Shown: positions 42,214-51,398, counted from the stretch's first letter. The stretch is DNA of 64,000 bases from Amycolatopsis xylanica (GCF_900107045.1 NZ_FNON01000011.1:62001-126000), one strand, 5' to 3'. Notes: generated by a model not told the origin, from the sequence alone. Numbers and translations: made by a program.

Positions 42214-43029
42214 ATGAAAATTCGTCCTGCGCTCGCGAGCTTCTCGATCTTGGTGACACTCGCCGGATGCGCGGTGGAGCCGACACCTGAATCACGATTG
42301 CCGCAGAGTCATGTTCCGGCGCTGGGGAAAGACATAAAACCCCAGGACGTGCCGAAACAGGCCAAGCCGGCGTACGACCGGGCGGTGGCGTCCGAAGAAC
42401 AATGGATGGAAAAGGCGCGGGCCGCCGAGGAGGCGAAGCAGAAACAGGTCGCCGCCGACGCCAGGGTCGCGGAAGAAAAGCGGAAGGCCGACGAGGAGAA
42501 GGCGCAGGCAGACGCGCTGAAGGCCCGTGCCGAAGCCCAGCGGAAGGAAGCCGCGCAGGCGGAGGCACGGCGCCAGGCCTCGGAGGCCGAGGCGCGGCGT
42601 CAGCAGGCGGCCGCGGACGCGGCTAGGGCGCAGGCCGCCCAGCTGGAGGCGCAGCGGAAGGTGGCGGAGGCCGAGGCTCGCCGTCAGCAGGCCGCCGCCG
42701 ACGCGGCCAAAGCGCAGGCGGCGCGGGCTCAAGCCGCGGCCGAGGAAGCCAAACGACTCGAGGCCGAACGACAGCGCCAGCAGATCGAAATCCAGGAAGC
42801 CCAGGCACGGGCCGAGGCCGAGCGGCAAGCACGCGCCTTCGCGGAAGAACAGGAGCGGGCACGAGCCGCGGCGGCGGCCGCGGCCGACAAGGAACGGCAG
42901 GAGCGGGCGGCCGCCGATGAACGGGTGCGCGACTGCCTGGCGTTGCGCGCGATGATGCAGCCGACCAGCCAGGAGGGGACCGGCCGGGTCGTCCAAGGGG
43001 TCTGTGACTCGGCCGCCCGGCCCAGGTGA
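42214..43029 (+). CDS. Lipoprotein with long Ala/Glu/Arg coiled coil
   Basis: 271 residues from ATG 42214, GGGGAGAGGGA ahead and TACAAT (42184-42189) as a likely -10. Lipoprotein signal ending in TLAGC (Cys18). From about 55 to 245 the protein is a charged coiled coil built from imperfect repeats of EARRQAAADAARAQA. A short C-terminal domain holds two Cys (RDCLALRAMM, GVCDSA). The coiled coil could span from membrane to wall, TolA-like. GTGA overlap with a membrane protein gene suggests a complex. Confidence 0.75.
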   Translation: MKIRPALASFSILVTLAGCAVEPTPESRLPQSHVPALGKDIKPQDVPKQAKPAYDRAVASEEQWMEKARAAEEAKQKQVAADARVAEEKRKADEEKAQADALKARAEAQRKEAAQAEARRQASEAEARRQQAAADAARAQAAQLEAQRKVAEAEARRQQAAADAAKAQAARAQAAAEEAKRLEAERQRQQIEIQEAQARAEAERQARAFAEEQERARAAAAAAADKERQERAAADERVRDCLALRAMMQPTSQEGTGRVVQGVCDSAARPR

Positions 43030-43922
43030 GCGCCGCCAAACGGGTCGCCGGGCTGAAGCCACGGCCGAAACCGCCCGCGAAGGCCGGAAACGCGGCGCGG
43101 GACGCGCTGGAGACGGTGGGCGCGGTGATCGCGCCCGCCACTCTCCTCACCGCTCTCGGCCTGTACATCGGATGGCGCCGCACCGACAGCTACACCCAGT
43201 ACCTCGGCATCGACGAAACGCTGCTGCAGTACAGCGCGCAGGACTATCTCCTGCGCGCTTGGCAAAGCGCGGGGCAGGTCGTGTTCACGCTCGTGCTCGG
43301 ATCGATCATCGTCGCCGGGGCGCATCTGGTGATCAAACGCTCGGAGCGCGCGATTCCCAAGATCGCCCGCGTGCTTGCCGTGATCAGCGTCCTCGTGTTG
43401 ATCGTGATGCTCATTTCTTTGCTGATACCACCGGTCGACAGATGGTTGTCCGACGTCATTTACGACGTGCCCTATCTGACCGTTTACTCGATCACGGCTT
43501 TCTCGGTCGCCTTGTTGGTTTATTCCTTCTCTTTGGTGTCGGGCGGGCATGCCAGGACCACGACCGCGCTGGTGATGATCCTTTTGTTCCTCGGCGTCCT
43601 TTCGAGTGCCGACAAATGGGTGACATTGCTCGGCGAGAAGGACGCCGCGTACATGACCACCACTTTGGCACAACGGCAGGGCGTGATCGTCTACAGCAAG
43701 GAGAATCTGCATTTGCCCGCCGTGGTCACCTGCACCGAGCTGACCGGCCCGCGTGAGGCTTACCGGTTCCGCTGCGAGGGACTGAGGCTGTTCATCCGCG
43801 CGGCCGACAAGTACTTCCTGTTGCCCACGACCTGGTCACGCGCCGACAGCGACACGGAAGCCGACCGCATGGTCGTCCTGCGCGACGACCCGTCGCTGCG
43901 ATTCGAGTTCGCTCCCGGCTGA
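43026..43922 (+). CDS. Multipass membrane protein, partner of the coiled-coil lipoprotein
   Basis: 298 residues from GTG 43026 (GTGA overlap). About five membrane helices between residues 30 and 205 (for example FTLVLGSIIVAGAHLVI, VLAVISVLVLIVMLISLLI, ITAFSVALLVYSFSLV), then a soluble C-terminal domain with two Cys (VTCTEL, FRCEGL). No family recognised. Confidence 0.75.
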   Translation: MSAAKRVAGLKPRPKPPAKAGNAARDALETVGAVIAPATLLTALGLYIGWRRTDSYTQYLGIDETLLQYSAQDYLLRAWQSAGQVVFTLVLGSIIVAGAHLVIKRSERAIPKIARVLAVISVLVLIVMLISLLIPPVDRWLSDVIYDVPYLTVYSITAFSVALLVYSFSLVSGGHARTTTALVMILLFLGVLSSADKWVTLLGEKDAAYMTTTLAQRQGVIVYSKENLHLPAVVTCTELTGPREAYRFRCEGLRLFIRAADKYFLLPTTWSRADSDTEADRMVVLRDDPSLRFEFAPG

Positions 43923-43944
43923 GGATCTGGCTACTGTCGGCCGC

Positions 43945-44355
43945 ATGCGTGACGCCATCGACCTCATCCGGACACCCCTGCTCACCGATCGGGCCCCGTA
44001 CGCCTACGCCGCCGTGGCCTCGGACGTGCGCAAGCTGGTGTTCACGGCAGGCGCGTGCCCGCTCGACGAGCACGGCGAAACGGTGGCCGCCGGTGATGTC
44101 GCGGCGCAGGCCGAGCAGGTCATGGCGAACCTTCGTGTCGCGCTGGCCGCCGCGGGCGCCGACCTCACCGACGTCGTCAAGACGACGGTCTACGTGGCCA
44201 CCACCGACCGCGAAGATCTCACGACCGCGTGGGAGGTCATCAGCGGGCACTTCGGCGCGCACGACGTGCCGAGCACCTTGCTCGGGGTGACGGTGCTCGG
44301 CTACCGCGACCAGCTCGTCGAAGTCGAGGCCGTCGCGGCGCTGCGCACGACTTAA
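43945..44355 (+). CDS. RidA-family protein
   Basis: 136 residues: the YjgF/YER057c/UK114 fold with VFTAGACPLDEHGETVAAGD, the QVMANLRVALAAAGADLTDVVKTTVYV helix-strand (given in part) and EVEAVA close. RidA hydrolyses reactive enamine/imine intermediates; here the usual catalytic Arg (position of C-IEIE-A-A members) is replaced by a different end, so this may be a non-deaminase subgroup. Confidence 0.85.
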   Translation: MRDAIDLIRTPLLTDRAPYAYAAVASDVRKLVFTAGACPLDEHGETVAAGDVAAQAEQVMANLRVALAAAGADLTDVVKTTVYVATTDREDLTTAWEVISGHFGAHDVPSTLLGVTVLGYRDQLVEVEAVAALRTT

Positions 44356-44363
44356 GGCACGGC

Positions 44364-45332
44364 TTAGGGGGCTTCCTGCAGCGCGGGGAGCAGCTCCTTC
44401 CGCGCGAAGCCGAGGAACTCGTCCTGGCGGTCTCCCCCGATCTGGACCAGCGCGAGATCGGTGAACCCGGCCCTGCCGAACTCCTGGACCGCCGAGATGA
44501 TCGGCTCGGCGTCCGGTCCACAAGGGATCCGCTGCGCGACGTCGTCCTCGGTGACGAACTGGGTCGCGCCCTCGAACCCGGCTGGGCCGGGCAGCTCGGC
44601 GTTGACCTTCCAGCCGCCGGCGAACCAGCGGAACTGGTCGTGGGCGCGCTTCACGGCCGCGTCACGGTCGGTGTCCCACGCGATCGGCAGTTGGGCGATC
44701 TTGCGGGCGGGCGGGCCGACGCGGGCCGCGTCCCACTCCTCGCAGAGCGACGCGTTCGGCTCGACCGCGATCATGGCGTCGGCGACCGGGGCGAACCGCC
44801 GGACCGACTGCGAGCCGGAGACGGCGATGCCGATCGGCGTCCGCAGCGCGGGCAGATCCCAGAGTTTCGCCGAGTCCACGCGGAAGTGCTTGCCCTCGTA
44901 GTCGAAATGGCCGCCGTCGAAGAGCCCGGCGATGATCTGGACGGCCTCGGCCAGCATGTCGTGGCGGACGTTGACGCCAGGCCAGCCCCGGCCGACGACG
45001 TGCTCGTTCAGGTTCTCCCCCGCGCCGAGGCCGAGGGTGAACCGGCCGCCGGACAGTGCCTGCACGGTCGCGGCCTTCTGCGCGACCACCGCCGGGTGAT
45101 ACCGCATGATCGGGCAGGTCACGTACGTCATCAGCTCGACGCGCTCGGTCGCCTGGGTGACCGCCCCGAGCACGCTCCACGCGTACGGCGCGTGGCCCTG
45201 GGAGGCGAGCCAGGGCGAATAGTGGTCGCTCATCACCTCGAAGTCGAACCCCGCCTGCTCGGCGGCCGCCGAATGGCGGACCAGGTCCGACGGGCCTGCC
45301 TGCTCGGTCATCAAGGTGTAGCCGATCCTCAT
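44364..45332 (-). CDS. F420-dependent LLM-class oxidoreductase
   Basis: 322 residues: TIM-barrel luciferase-like protein with MRIGYTLMTEQAGPSDLV, SDHYSPW, the TCPIMRYHPAVVAQ segment and LGLGAGENLNEHVVG, all typical of the F420 glucose-6-phosphate dehydrogenase-like group. It uses the deazaflavin F420 to reduce or oxidise a small substrate. Divergent from the mannosyltransferase gene. Substrate unknown. Confidence 0.9.
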   Translation of the reverse strand: MRIGYTLMTEQAGPSDLVRHSAAAEQAGFDFEVMSDHYSPWLASQGHAPYAWSVLGAVTQATERVELMTYVTCPIMRYHPAVVAQKAATVQALSGGRFTLGLGAGENLNEHVVGRGWPGVNVRHDMLAEAVQIIAGLFDGGHFDYEGKHFRVDSAKLWDLPALRTPIGIAVSGSQSVRRFAPVADAMIAVEPNASLCEEWDAARVGPPARKIAQLPIAWDTDRDAAVKRAHDQFRWFAGGWKVNAELPGPAGFEGATQFVTEDDVAQRIPCGPDAEPIISAVQEFGRAGFTDLALVQIGGDRQDEFLGFARKELLPALQEAP

Positions 45333-45445
45333 GAAGCCTCCTCACCTGCGCGTGGGAACCGGCTACCCGTGCGCGCGGGCAACGAAACGGGCCGACTAGC
45401 GTCTCTGGATCATCGGGACGTTCCGCCGAGCAGAATGAGTCTCAC

Positions 45446-46870
45446 GTGCAATCGGGGTACTTGAAGCAAGTCCAGTGGGTGGGGTTCGCCGGGGCGGTGC
45501 TGCTCACGGCCGCCGCGCTGGCCGGGAAATTCCTCACGCTGCCGGGTGGCGCCGCCGCCGCGGTGCTGGCCGCCGGGGTGGCCGGGGTCGGGCTGGTGGT
45601 GCTGGCCTGGGCCTTCGCGGGCCGGATCCTGCTCACCGGCGACGCCGGCGCGGGCTGGCCACGCCGCACGCTCGTGCTCTGGGGCGCGCCGCTGCTGGCC
45701 GCGCCGCCGCTGTTCAGTTCGGACGTCTACAGCTACCTCGCGCAGGGTGAGATCGCCGCGCGCGGTCTCGACGTGTACTCGGTCGGTCCGCGAGCCGGGC
45801 TCGGCGCCGCGTCCGCGATCACGGGCCGGGTCAGCGAGTACTGGCAGGACGCGCCGTCGCCGTACGGGCCGGTGTTCAGCGCGGTCGAGCGCTGGATCGC
45901 CGGTGTGGCCGGTGAGAACCCGGTGCTCGGCGTGCTCGGTTACCGGCTGGCGGCGGTCGCCGGGCTGGCCATGGCCGTCTGGGCGGTGCCCCGGCTGGCG
46001 CGGCTCGCGGGCGTGTCCGAAGGCGTGGCGCTGTGGCTCGGCGTGCTGAACCCGTTGGTGCTGTGGCATTTCCTCGGCGGCGCGCACAACGACGCGCTGA
46101 TGGCCGGGCTGATGCTCGCGGGCACGGCCTGCGCGCTCACCGCGATCGGCGAGTCGCTCGACTCGGTCCGGCTCGGCGCGGGCGTGCTGCTGATCTGCCT
46201 CGGCGCGCTGGTGAAGTTCCCCGCGATCGTCGCGCTCGCCGTGGTCGGCGTCGCACTCCTCCGGCGCCGGGGCGCGACCTACCCCCGGCTCGCCGGGATG
46301 GGCGCCGCGGCGGCCGGGGTGTTCGTGCTGGTCGCGGTGGTCGTCTCGGGGCTCAGCGACCTCGGGTTCGGCTGGCTGCGGACGATGACGACCTCCGGCT
46401 CGGTCAACTCCTGGATGGCGCCGACCAACTGGTTCGGCTTCCTCACCGGCCCGCTCGGGCCCGGCACGCAGACCATGATCGGCGTCGGCAAGATCATCGG
46501 GTACGTCTTCATCGCCGTGCTGAGCGTGCTGCTGGTGCAGCGGCAGCTCAAGGGCCAGATCGGCCCGGTGACCGCGCTCGGCGCGCTGCTGGCCGTGGTC
46601 GCCGTGCTCGGCCCGGTCATCCAGCCGTGGTACCTGCTGTGGGCGGTGATCCCGCTGGCCTGCGCCGTGGACGTCCACAGAGGACGGATCGCGCTGGCGG
46701 GCCTGAGCGTGGTGTTCGCCGTGGTCATCCCGCCGCTGGCGGGCAACTTCAGCGGCCGGATCGTGCAGCTGGTGATCGGCTACGTCGGCGGGCTGGCCGT
46801 GGTCGCGGCGACCGCGCTGATCATGCGGAAGACCGAGACAACGCCGAGCGCGCGGATTTCAAGTCACTGA
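45446..46870 (+). CDS. Polyprenol-phosphate-mannose-dependent alpha-(1,6)-mannosyltransferase, MptB-like
   Basis: 474 residues with about 12 membrane helices. GT-C features: FSSDVYSYLAQGEIAARGLD after the second helix holds the catalytic Asp region, SPYGPVF, and NPLVLWHFLGGAHNDALM. This fits the MptA/MptB family that extends lipomannan-type glycans with mannose from the lipid donor at the outer membrane face. GTG 45446 has no clear ribosome site, so it may be leaderless. The 3' end overlaps the convergent UdgX gene by 50 bases. Confidence 0.85.
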   Translation: MQSGYLKQVQWVGFAGAVLLTAAALAGKFLTLPGGAAAAVLAAGVAGVGLVVLAWAFAGRILLTGDAGAGWPRRTLVLWGAPLLAAPPLFSSDVYSYLAQGEIAARGLDVYSVGPRAGLGAASAITGRVSEYWQDAPSPYGPVFSAVERWIAGVAGENPVLGVLGYRLAAVAGLAMAVWAVPRLARLAGVSEGVALWLGVLNPLVLWHFLGGAHNDALMAGLMLAGTACALTAIGESLDSVRLGAGVLLICLGALVKFPAIVALAVVGVALLRRRGATYPRLAGMGAAAAGVFVLVAVVVSGLSDLGFGWLRTMTTSGSVNSWMAPTNWFGFLTGPLGPGTQTMIGVGKIIGYVFIAVLSVLLVQRQLKGQIGPVTALGALLAVVAVLGPVIQPWYLLWAVIPLACAVDVHRGRIALAGLSVVFAVVIPPLAGNFSGRIVQLVIGYVGGLAVVAATALIMRKTETTPSARISSH

Positions 46871-47450
46871 GGAACGCGTCGTAGGCCTCGTCGCGGTCCG
46901 GCGCGCGCAGCACCGACGACGGATGCACCGTCGCCACCGCGTGCGTGCCGGTGAACTCCGCCGGCAGGTCGACCACCTCGCCGCGCCGCTGAGTGACCTT
47001 GAAACCGGTGCCCAGCAAGGCTTGCGCCGCCGTCGCGCCGAGCAGCACGACCAGCTCGGGGTGGACGGCGTCGAGTTCGGCCGCCAGCCACGGGCGGCAC
47101 GAGACCACCTCGGTACGCGAAGGCTTCTGGTGAATCCGCCGCTTGCCGCGCTCGGTGAACTTGAAGTGCTTGACGGCGTTGGTCACGTACACGCCGGTGC
47201 GGCCGATACCGCTCTCTTCCAGCGCCTTGTCCAGCAGCCGCCCGGCCGGGCCGACGAACGGCTCACCCGCGAGGTCCTCCTTGTCGCCGGGTTGTTCGCC
47301 GACCAGCATGACCTGGGCGGACCGCGCGCCCTCGCCGAAGACGACCTGCGTGGCGTCGCGGTAAAGATCGCACCCGCGACACCCCGAGGCCGCGGCGCGC
47401 AGCGCGTCCAGCGACCTGGTGTCCGGCAAGAAATCCCCGGCGTCGGCCAT
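46821..47450 (-). CDS. udgX: UdgX uracil-DNA glycosylase
   Basis: 209 residues from ATG 47450, AGGGAG ahead. Iron-sulfur glycosylase with G-C-R-G-C at 23-27, GEQPGDKEDLAGEPFVGPAG, and VYVTNAVKHFKF. The insert KRRIHQKPS (103-111) is the defining R-loop of UdgX, whose His forms a covalent bond to the abasic sugar after uracil removal. Members act on single-stranded DNA and seal the site with protein. His107 is intact. Good family length. Confidence 0.93.
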   Translation of the reverse strand: MADAGDFLPDTRSLDALRAAASGCRGCDLYRDATQVVFGEGARSAQVMLVGEQPGDKEDLAGEPFVGPAGRLLDKALEESGIGRTGVYVTNAVKHFKFTERGKRRIHQKPSRTEVVSCRPWLAAELDAVHPELVVLLGATAAQALLGTGFKVTQRRGEVVDLPAEFTGTHAVATVHPSSVLRAPDRDEAYDAFLSDLKSARSALSRSSA

Positions 47451-47552
47451 CGGTGACTCCCTCATGTTCGTGGCGAGTACCCGGTACCCGGCGGGCGCGG
47501 CGGTAAACATCCGGCGTGCATAGTTCGCCGCCGAGTGGGAACCCGATCGTGT

Positions 47553-47702
47553 ATGAGTGAGACGAAGCATGAACACCTTCAAGACATGGGACCCGAGGAC
47601 TCCAGCGGAAACCCGGCGGGCGTCAGGCGTTTCGAGGGCTGCGTCGAAGATGTCCACCTTCCCGAGCCCCGCACGCCGGAGCCCGCGCCCCGGCGCGATT
47701 GA
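47553..47702 (+). CDS. Small acidic protein, 49 aa
   Basis: ATG 47553 to TGA 47702, MSETKHEHLQDMGPEDSSGN at the start and PEPRTPEPAPRRD at the end. Codon choice is like real genes, and the next gene starts 29 bases later. No clear ribosome site and no family, so moderate. Confidence 0.4.
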   Translation: MSETKHEHLQDMGPEDSSGNPAGVRRFEGCVEDVHLPEPRTPEPAPRRD

Positions 47703-47731
47703 TCCTCCGGGGTTCGGGGAAGCCCGCGAGC

Positions 47732-49075
47732 ATGACCAAGCGACAGGCGCAAGATTCCGTGGCGGGTTTCGACTCCGCCACCGCCATGGTCCGCGCGCTC
47801 GCCGCCGCACTGCGTGGTGAGCGGTTCACGACGCTGGGACAGCCGAAGGTGGCCGAGGCGCCGCTGCGGCTCTCGCGCTGGTTGCCCGAAGCCGCGCGCA
47901 CCGGGATCTACCGCATCGCGGGCGCGGCGGAGGGGGCCAAGCCCGAGGAACTGGGCGAACTCGACCTCGCCGAGGTCGCCGAGTGGCTCGCCGGGCACTA
48001 CGACGGCCACGACCGCTACCCCGGGGTCCTGATCGGCTCGTCGAACGGCGCGGCCGTGCATCTGGGCGCCGTCGCGGGCGTGCCGTGGCTGCCGAACACC
48101 GTCCTGGTGCCGGTGAAGTGGCCGGACAACGACCCCGACCGGCCGCGCGCGGCCATGGAGTTCGGCCGTGACACCGCGACCGCGTTGCTGCACAACAACC
48201 CTGACCTGGCGCTGCACCACATGCACGACGGCAACCAGGACCGCCTGATGATCAGCGCGATGAGCTACTTCCGGCTCAAGTGGCTTGAGCTTCCGGCCGC
48301 GTACCAACGCTTTCTGAGTGAACGCCTGGCTCCGGGCGCGCCTATCGTGCTGCTCGACTGCACCCTGCGGTGGCCGGTGACGAAGGTGGCCGAACGCCAT
48401 TACTTCCAAACCGGGGCGTACGGCGGCTTGGAGCCCTACGAGTACCTGCGAGGCAGTCCGCAGGTCGAGCGTTTCCTCGCTGAACAGGGCTCGGAGCTCA
48501 CCGCGTTCGACGCGCCCGAGGCCGACGACACGGCGCCGGAGGCCGAGTGGGGCCTCTCCCCCGAGTTCGGCGCCGCCGTCGAGCGCTGGGCGGCCGAGCA
48601 CGGGCACCCCGTGCACCGGCTTGCTTTCGAGGACCCGCAAGACCTTTCGGGACCGGTCGCCGACCTGCACCGCGAGTGGCTCACCGGCGAAGGCGTGCAC
48701 ACCACCCGGCTGCTGGTCGAGTCGTTCGTCCTGCTCGATCCCGTCGGCGCCGCCCGTGCCGGGCTGGTTCCGTACTGGACACCGTTCCCCGTGCGCCGCG
48801 CGCGTGACCGGCTGGCCGAGTACCTGCGCGATCGCCCGTTCACCGAACTCGAGGTGCTCCTGTTCCCGCATGGCGTCCGGTCGGCGGGCATCGCCGAGCC
48901 CGAGGACTGGCTCGCGCTCGCCGAGCGCGTCAATTTCCCCGCCACAGACCGGAAAACCTATCCTGCCGACTTCCGGGCACTGGCCGAGTACGGGTCGGCC
49001 ATCGGCCGGATGGCCGACCGGGACATCACCTTGAAGTCCTCGATCGAAGCCGTGATCGAGGGGCTCGGGATATGA
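47732..49075 (+). CDS. Uncharacterised hydrolase-like protein
   Basis: 447 residues from ATG 47732. Centre holds an elbow-like GVLIGSSNGAAVHL (about 105-118), reminiscent of alpha/beta hydrolases with Ser in G-S-S-N-G, followed by WLPNTVLVPVKWPDNDPDRP. No full triad assignable. The stop overlaps the start of a true alpha/beta hydrolase (ATGA), so the two likely act together on one substrate. Confidence 0.7.
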   Translation: MTKRQAQDSVAGFDSATAMVRALAAALRGERFTTLGQPKVAEAPLRLSRWLPEAARTGIYRIAGAAEGAKPEELGELDLAEVAEWLAGHYDGHDRYPGVLIGSSNGAAVHLGAVAGVPWLPNTVLVPVKWPDNDPDRPRAAMEFGRDTATALLHNNPDLALHHMHDGNQDRLMISAMSYFRLKWLELPAAYQRFLSERLAPGAPIVLLDCTLRWPVTKVAERHYFQTGAYGGLEPYEYLRGSPQVERFLAEQGSELTAFDAPEADDTAPEAEWGLSPEFGAAVERWAAEHGHPVHRLAFEDPQDLSGPVADLHREWLTGEGVHTTRLLVESFVLLDPVGAARAGLVPYWTPFPVRRARDRLAEYLRDRPFTELEVLLFPHGVRSAGIAEPEDWLALAERVNFPATDRKTYPADFRALAEYGSAIGRMADRDITLKSSIEAVIEGLGI

Positions 49076-49746
49076 GGCCCGCCGTCTACCGGACCGAGCC
49101 CGATCGTGCGACCGCGCCGCCGGTGGTGCTCGTGCAAGGACTGGCGGTCTCGAAATACCTGCGGCCCGCCGCGCACGCACTCGCCGCGTCGGGCGCCGCC
49201 TGTGAGCTGCTCGAACTGCCCGGCTTCGGCCGGGCGGAGAACCCGCCGAAGCCGCTGGACATCCCCGGGTTCGCCGCCGTCGTGGCCGACTACCTGCGCG
49301 GACGGGACGAAGAGGTGGTGCTGGCCGGGCACTCCTCCGGCACGCAGATCGCGGCACTCGCGGCGACCGCGCCCGGTCTGCCGGTGTCCAGGGTCGTGCT
49401 GGGCAGCCCGACCGTGGACCCGGGTTCGCGGAGCATCGGCCGGATGTTCCTCAACTGGGTCAAGGACGGCCGCCACGAGTCGCCCGTCATGACGCGCGTC
49501 CAAGTCGGCGAATGGCTTCGCGCGGGTCCGCGGCGGATTCTCACGCTCACCCGGTCCATGCTGGAGCACCACCTCGAAGACATGGCCGTTCCCCACCCGG
49601 TCACCGTGGTCCGGGGTTCCTTGGATCCTTTGTGCACGGACGAATGGGCGGCGTCGCTCGGCAAGCTCGTCACCGTCCACGGGCGCGCGCACGCGTTCCC
49701 GTACCAGGATCCGCATGCCTTCGCGGACGCCATTCTCGGCGCCTGA
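49072..49746 (+). CDS. Alpha/beta hydrolase
   Basis: 224 residues, ATGA overlap with the previous gene. VVLVQGLAVSKYL oxyanion strand, nucleophile GHSSG (about 92-96), Asp in VRGSLDPLC and His in HGRAHAFPY. Full triad in family order. Substrate unknown; the coupled neighbour may be a specificity partner. Confidence 0.88.
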   Translation: MRPAVYRTEPDRATAPPVVLVQGLAVSKYLRPAAHALAASGAACELLELPGFGRAENPPKPLDIPGFAAVVADYLRGRDEEVVLAGHSSGTQIAALAATAPGLPVSRVVLGSPTVDPGSRSIGRMFLNWVKDGRHESPVMTRVQVGEWLRAGPRRILTLTRSMLEHHLEDMAVPHPVTVVRGSLDPLCTDEWAASLGKLVTVHGRAHAFPYQDPHAFADAILGA

Positions 49747-49786
49747 CGCCGTTTCGCGGCCCGGCGCGCCGGGTACCCGCGAGACC

Positions 49787-50977
49787 ATGGTTGGCAACGA
49801 CGAAAGGTTCGTCCTGATCGGCGGCGGCCCCGCCGCCCTGTCCGCCGCGCGCGCTTACCGTGAAGCAGGCGGCTCCGGGCAGGTCCGGATCCTCTCGGCC
49901 GACACCGAAGCGCCCTACTTCCGGCCCCCGCTTTCGAAAGAGTTCCTGCGCGGCGACGCCACCGACGACGACCTGCCGATCGAGTCGCCCGAGTTCTACC
50001 GCGACCAGCGGATCGACCTGAGCCTGCGCACCGAGGTCACCGCGCTCGACACCGAGGCGCGCACCGTCACCACCTCCGGCGGCGAGGTCATCGACTACAC
50101 GACGTGCCTGCTGGCGACCGGTTCCGAGCCGGCACGCCCGCCGATCCCCGGCGCGGATCACCCTGACGTGCTGACCCTGCGCACGGCCGCCGACTCGCGG
50201 CGCCTGCGCGAAGCCGCTGATGGAGTGCGCAGCGCGGTCGTGGTCGGCGCCGGCTTCATCGGCTGCGAGGCGGCCGCGTCGCTGTCCCGTCTCGGCCTGC
50301 AGGTGACCATGATCTGCCCCGAGCCGTTCCCGCAGCACGCCCGGCTCGGCGAAGACGCCGGGCGCGAGCTCGCGCGCTGGCTCAAGCTGGAGGGCGTCAG
50401 CGTCCTGACCGGCACCGAACTGCTCGCAATCGAGGACGGCACCCGCATCCGCACCGACCTGATCCCCGTGCTCGACGTCGGCTTCGTCCTGCTCGCCACC
50501 GGTGTACAGCCTCGGGTAGAACTCGCCGAGAAAGCCGGATTGGACATCGGCAAGGGCCGCGTCCGCACCGACGAGCATCTCCGCGCGAGCGCCCGCGGCG
50601 TCTTCGCGGCGGGCGACCTGGCGTTCGCGCACAACACCGCGGCCGCCCGCGCGCTCAAGGTCGAGCACTGGGGCGAAGCCGAGAAGATGGGCGGGATCGC
50701 CGGGCGGACCGCGGCGGGCGCACCGGCGGCCTGGGACAGCGTGCCCGGTTTCTGGTCGACCATCGGCGACCGCACGCTCAAGTACGCCGCCTGGGGCGAC
50801 GGCTTCGACGAAGCCCGCTTTATCAAGCACGACAACGGTTTCACCGTCTGGTACGGCCGAGGCGGCACGACGGTCGGCGTGCTCACCCACGAAGCCGACG
50901 ACGACTACGAGCGCGGCTCGGACCTGGTCGAGCGCGGCGCCCCGCTGACCGAGGTCGTGAGTGTTCCGGCCGGTTAG
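49787..50977 (+). CDS. FAD-dependent ferredoxin/NAD(P)H reductase
   Basis: 396 residues from ATG 49787. FAD loop VLIGGGPAALSAARA (about 8-22), NAD(P) loop VVVGAGFIGCEAAASL (about 150-165), GVFAAGDLAF near 280, and a C-terminal reductase domain. Fits the putidaredoxin-reductase-like group serving P450 or dioxygenase electron chains; no ferredoxin gene is adjacent. An inverted repeat AACCGGCC/GGCCGGTT (50978-51012) follows the stop and could terminate. Confidence 0.9.
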   Translation: MVGNDERFVLIGGGPAALSAARAYREAGGSGQVRILSADTEAPYFRPPLSKEFLRGDATDDDLPIESPEFYRDQRIDLSLRTEVTALDTEARTVTTSGGEVIDYTTCLLATGSEPARPPIPGADHPDVLTLRTAADSRRLREAADGVRSAVVVGAGFIGCEAAASLSRLGLQVTMICPEPFPQHARLGEDAGRELARWLKLEGVSVLTGTELLAIEDGTRIRTDLIPVLDVGFVLLATGVQPRVELAEKAGLDIGKGRVRTDEHLRASARGVFAAGDLAFAHNTAAARALKVEHWGEAEKMGGIAGRTAAGAPAAWDSVPGFWSTIGDRTLKYAAWGDGFDEARFIKHDNGFTVWYGRGGTTVGVLTHEADDDYERGSDLVERGAPLTEVVSVPAG

Positions 50978-51015
50978 AACCGGCCGCCCGGCGGGTGCCG
51001 CAAGGGCCGGTTGAA

Positions 51016-51040
51016 CGTTGTGAACGGGGCGTTCACAACG
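51016..51040. repeat. 10-bp hairpin, possible dispersed palindrome
   Basis: CGTTGTGAAC (51016-51025), loop GGGGC, GTTCACAACG (51031-51040). Perfect stem, no T run. Single copy here; I recall similar GTTGTGAAC palindromes in related genomes, unverified. Confidence 0.6.
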
Positions 51041-51100
51041 CTGAGCGACGCATACGCCCCGCTCATTACGTTCTGCTCGGGCGCCGACGGTGGTCCGGAC

Positions 51101-51187
51101 TTCGCGAAACCCGAGTTTTGGCCACTGGATGGCCCAAACTCGGGTTTCGCGTGCTCACGCGCCGATTGACAACGCAAGCCAAGCCTC
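51101..51187 (-). repeat. Dispersed palindromic repeat, copy 2
   Basis: Inverted repeat 51103-51123 and 51131-51151 with one mismatch, loop ACTGGAT, then a flank that matches copy 1 when reverse-complemented (GGCTTGGCTTGCG against GGCTTGGCTGGCG). Homology spans about 86 bases. Intergenic. Confidence 0.85.
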
Positions 51188-51233
51188 AACTACCCGGCAT
51201 TGGGTTAGCACCGGCCGGAGCACTCACGAGGGG

Positions 51234-51398
51234 TCACCAGCAGGCCGAGTGCCAGGGCTCGGCGCAGAGGACGCCCAAGGTGGTCGCGCCGCTGTCGGAC
51301 GGCGTGGTCTCGGACGCGGAAGCCACGCCGCCGATACCGGCCAGGGTGATCCCCGCCGCGAGCAAGGTGAGCGCCGCGAACTTCCGCAATGAGGACAT
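51234..51398 (-). CDS. Small secreted two-Cys peptide, 54 aa
   Basis: ATG 51398 behind GGAG encodes a clean signal peptide (SLRKFAALTLLAAGITLAGI, cleavage near ASA-SE) and a mature peptide of about 25 residues ending LCAEPWHSACW, whose two Cys could form a disulfide loop. Composition and start are convincing despite the length. Role unknown: signal, toxin or surface peptide. Confidence 0.65.
   Translation of the reverse strand: MSSLRKFAALTLLAAGITLAGIGGVASASETTPSDSGATTLGVLCAEPWHSACW

Noticed and set aside
42400..42880. Repetitive GCC/GAG-rich DNA
   Set aside because: Explained by the coiled-coil repeats of the lipoprotein.
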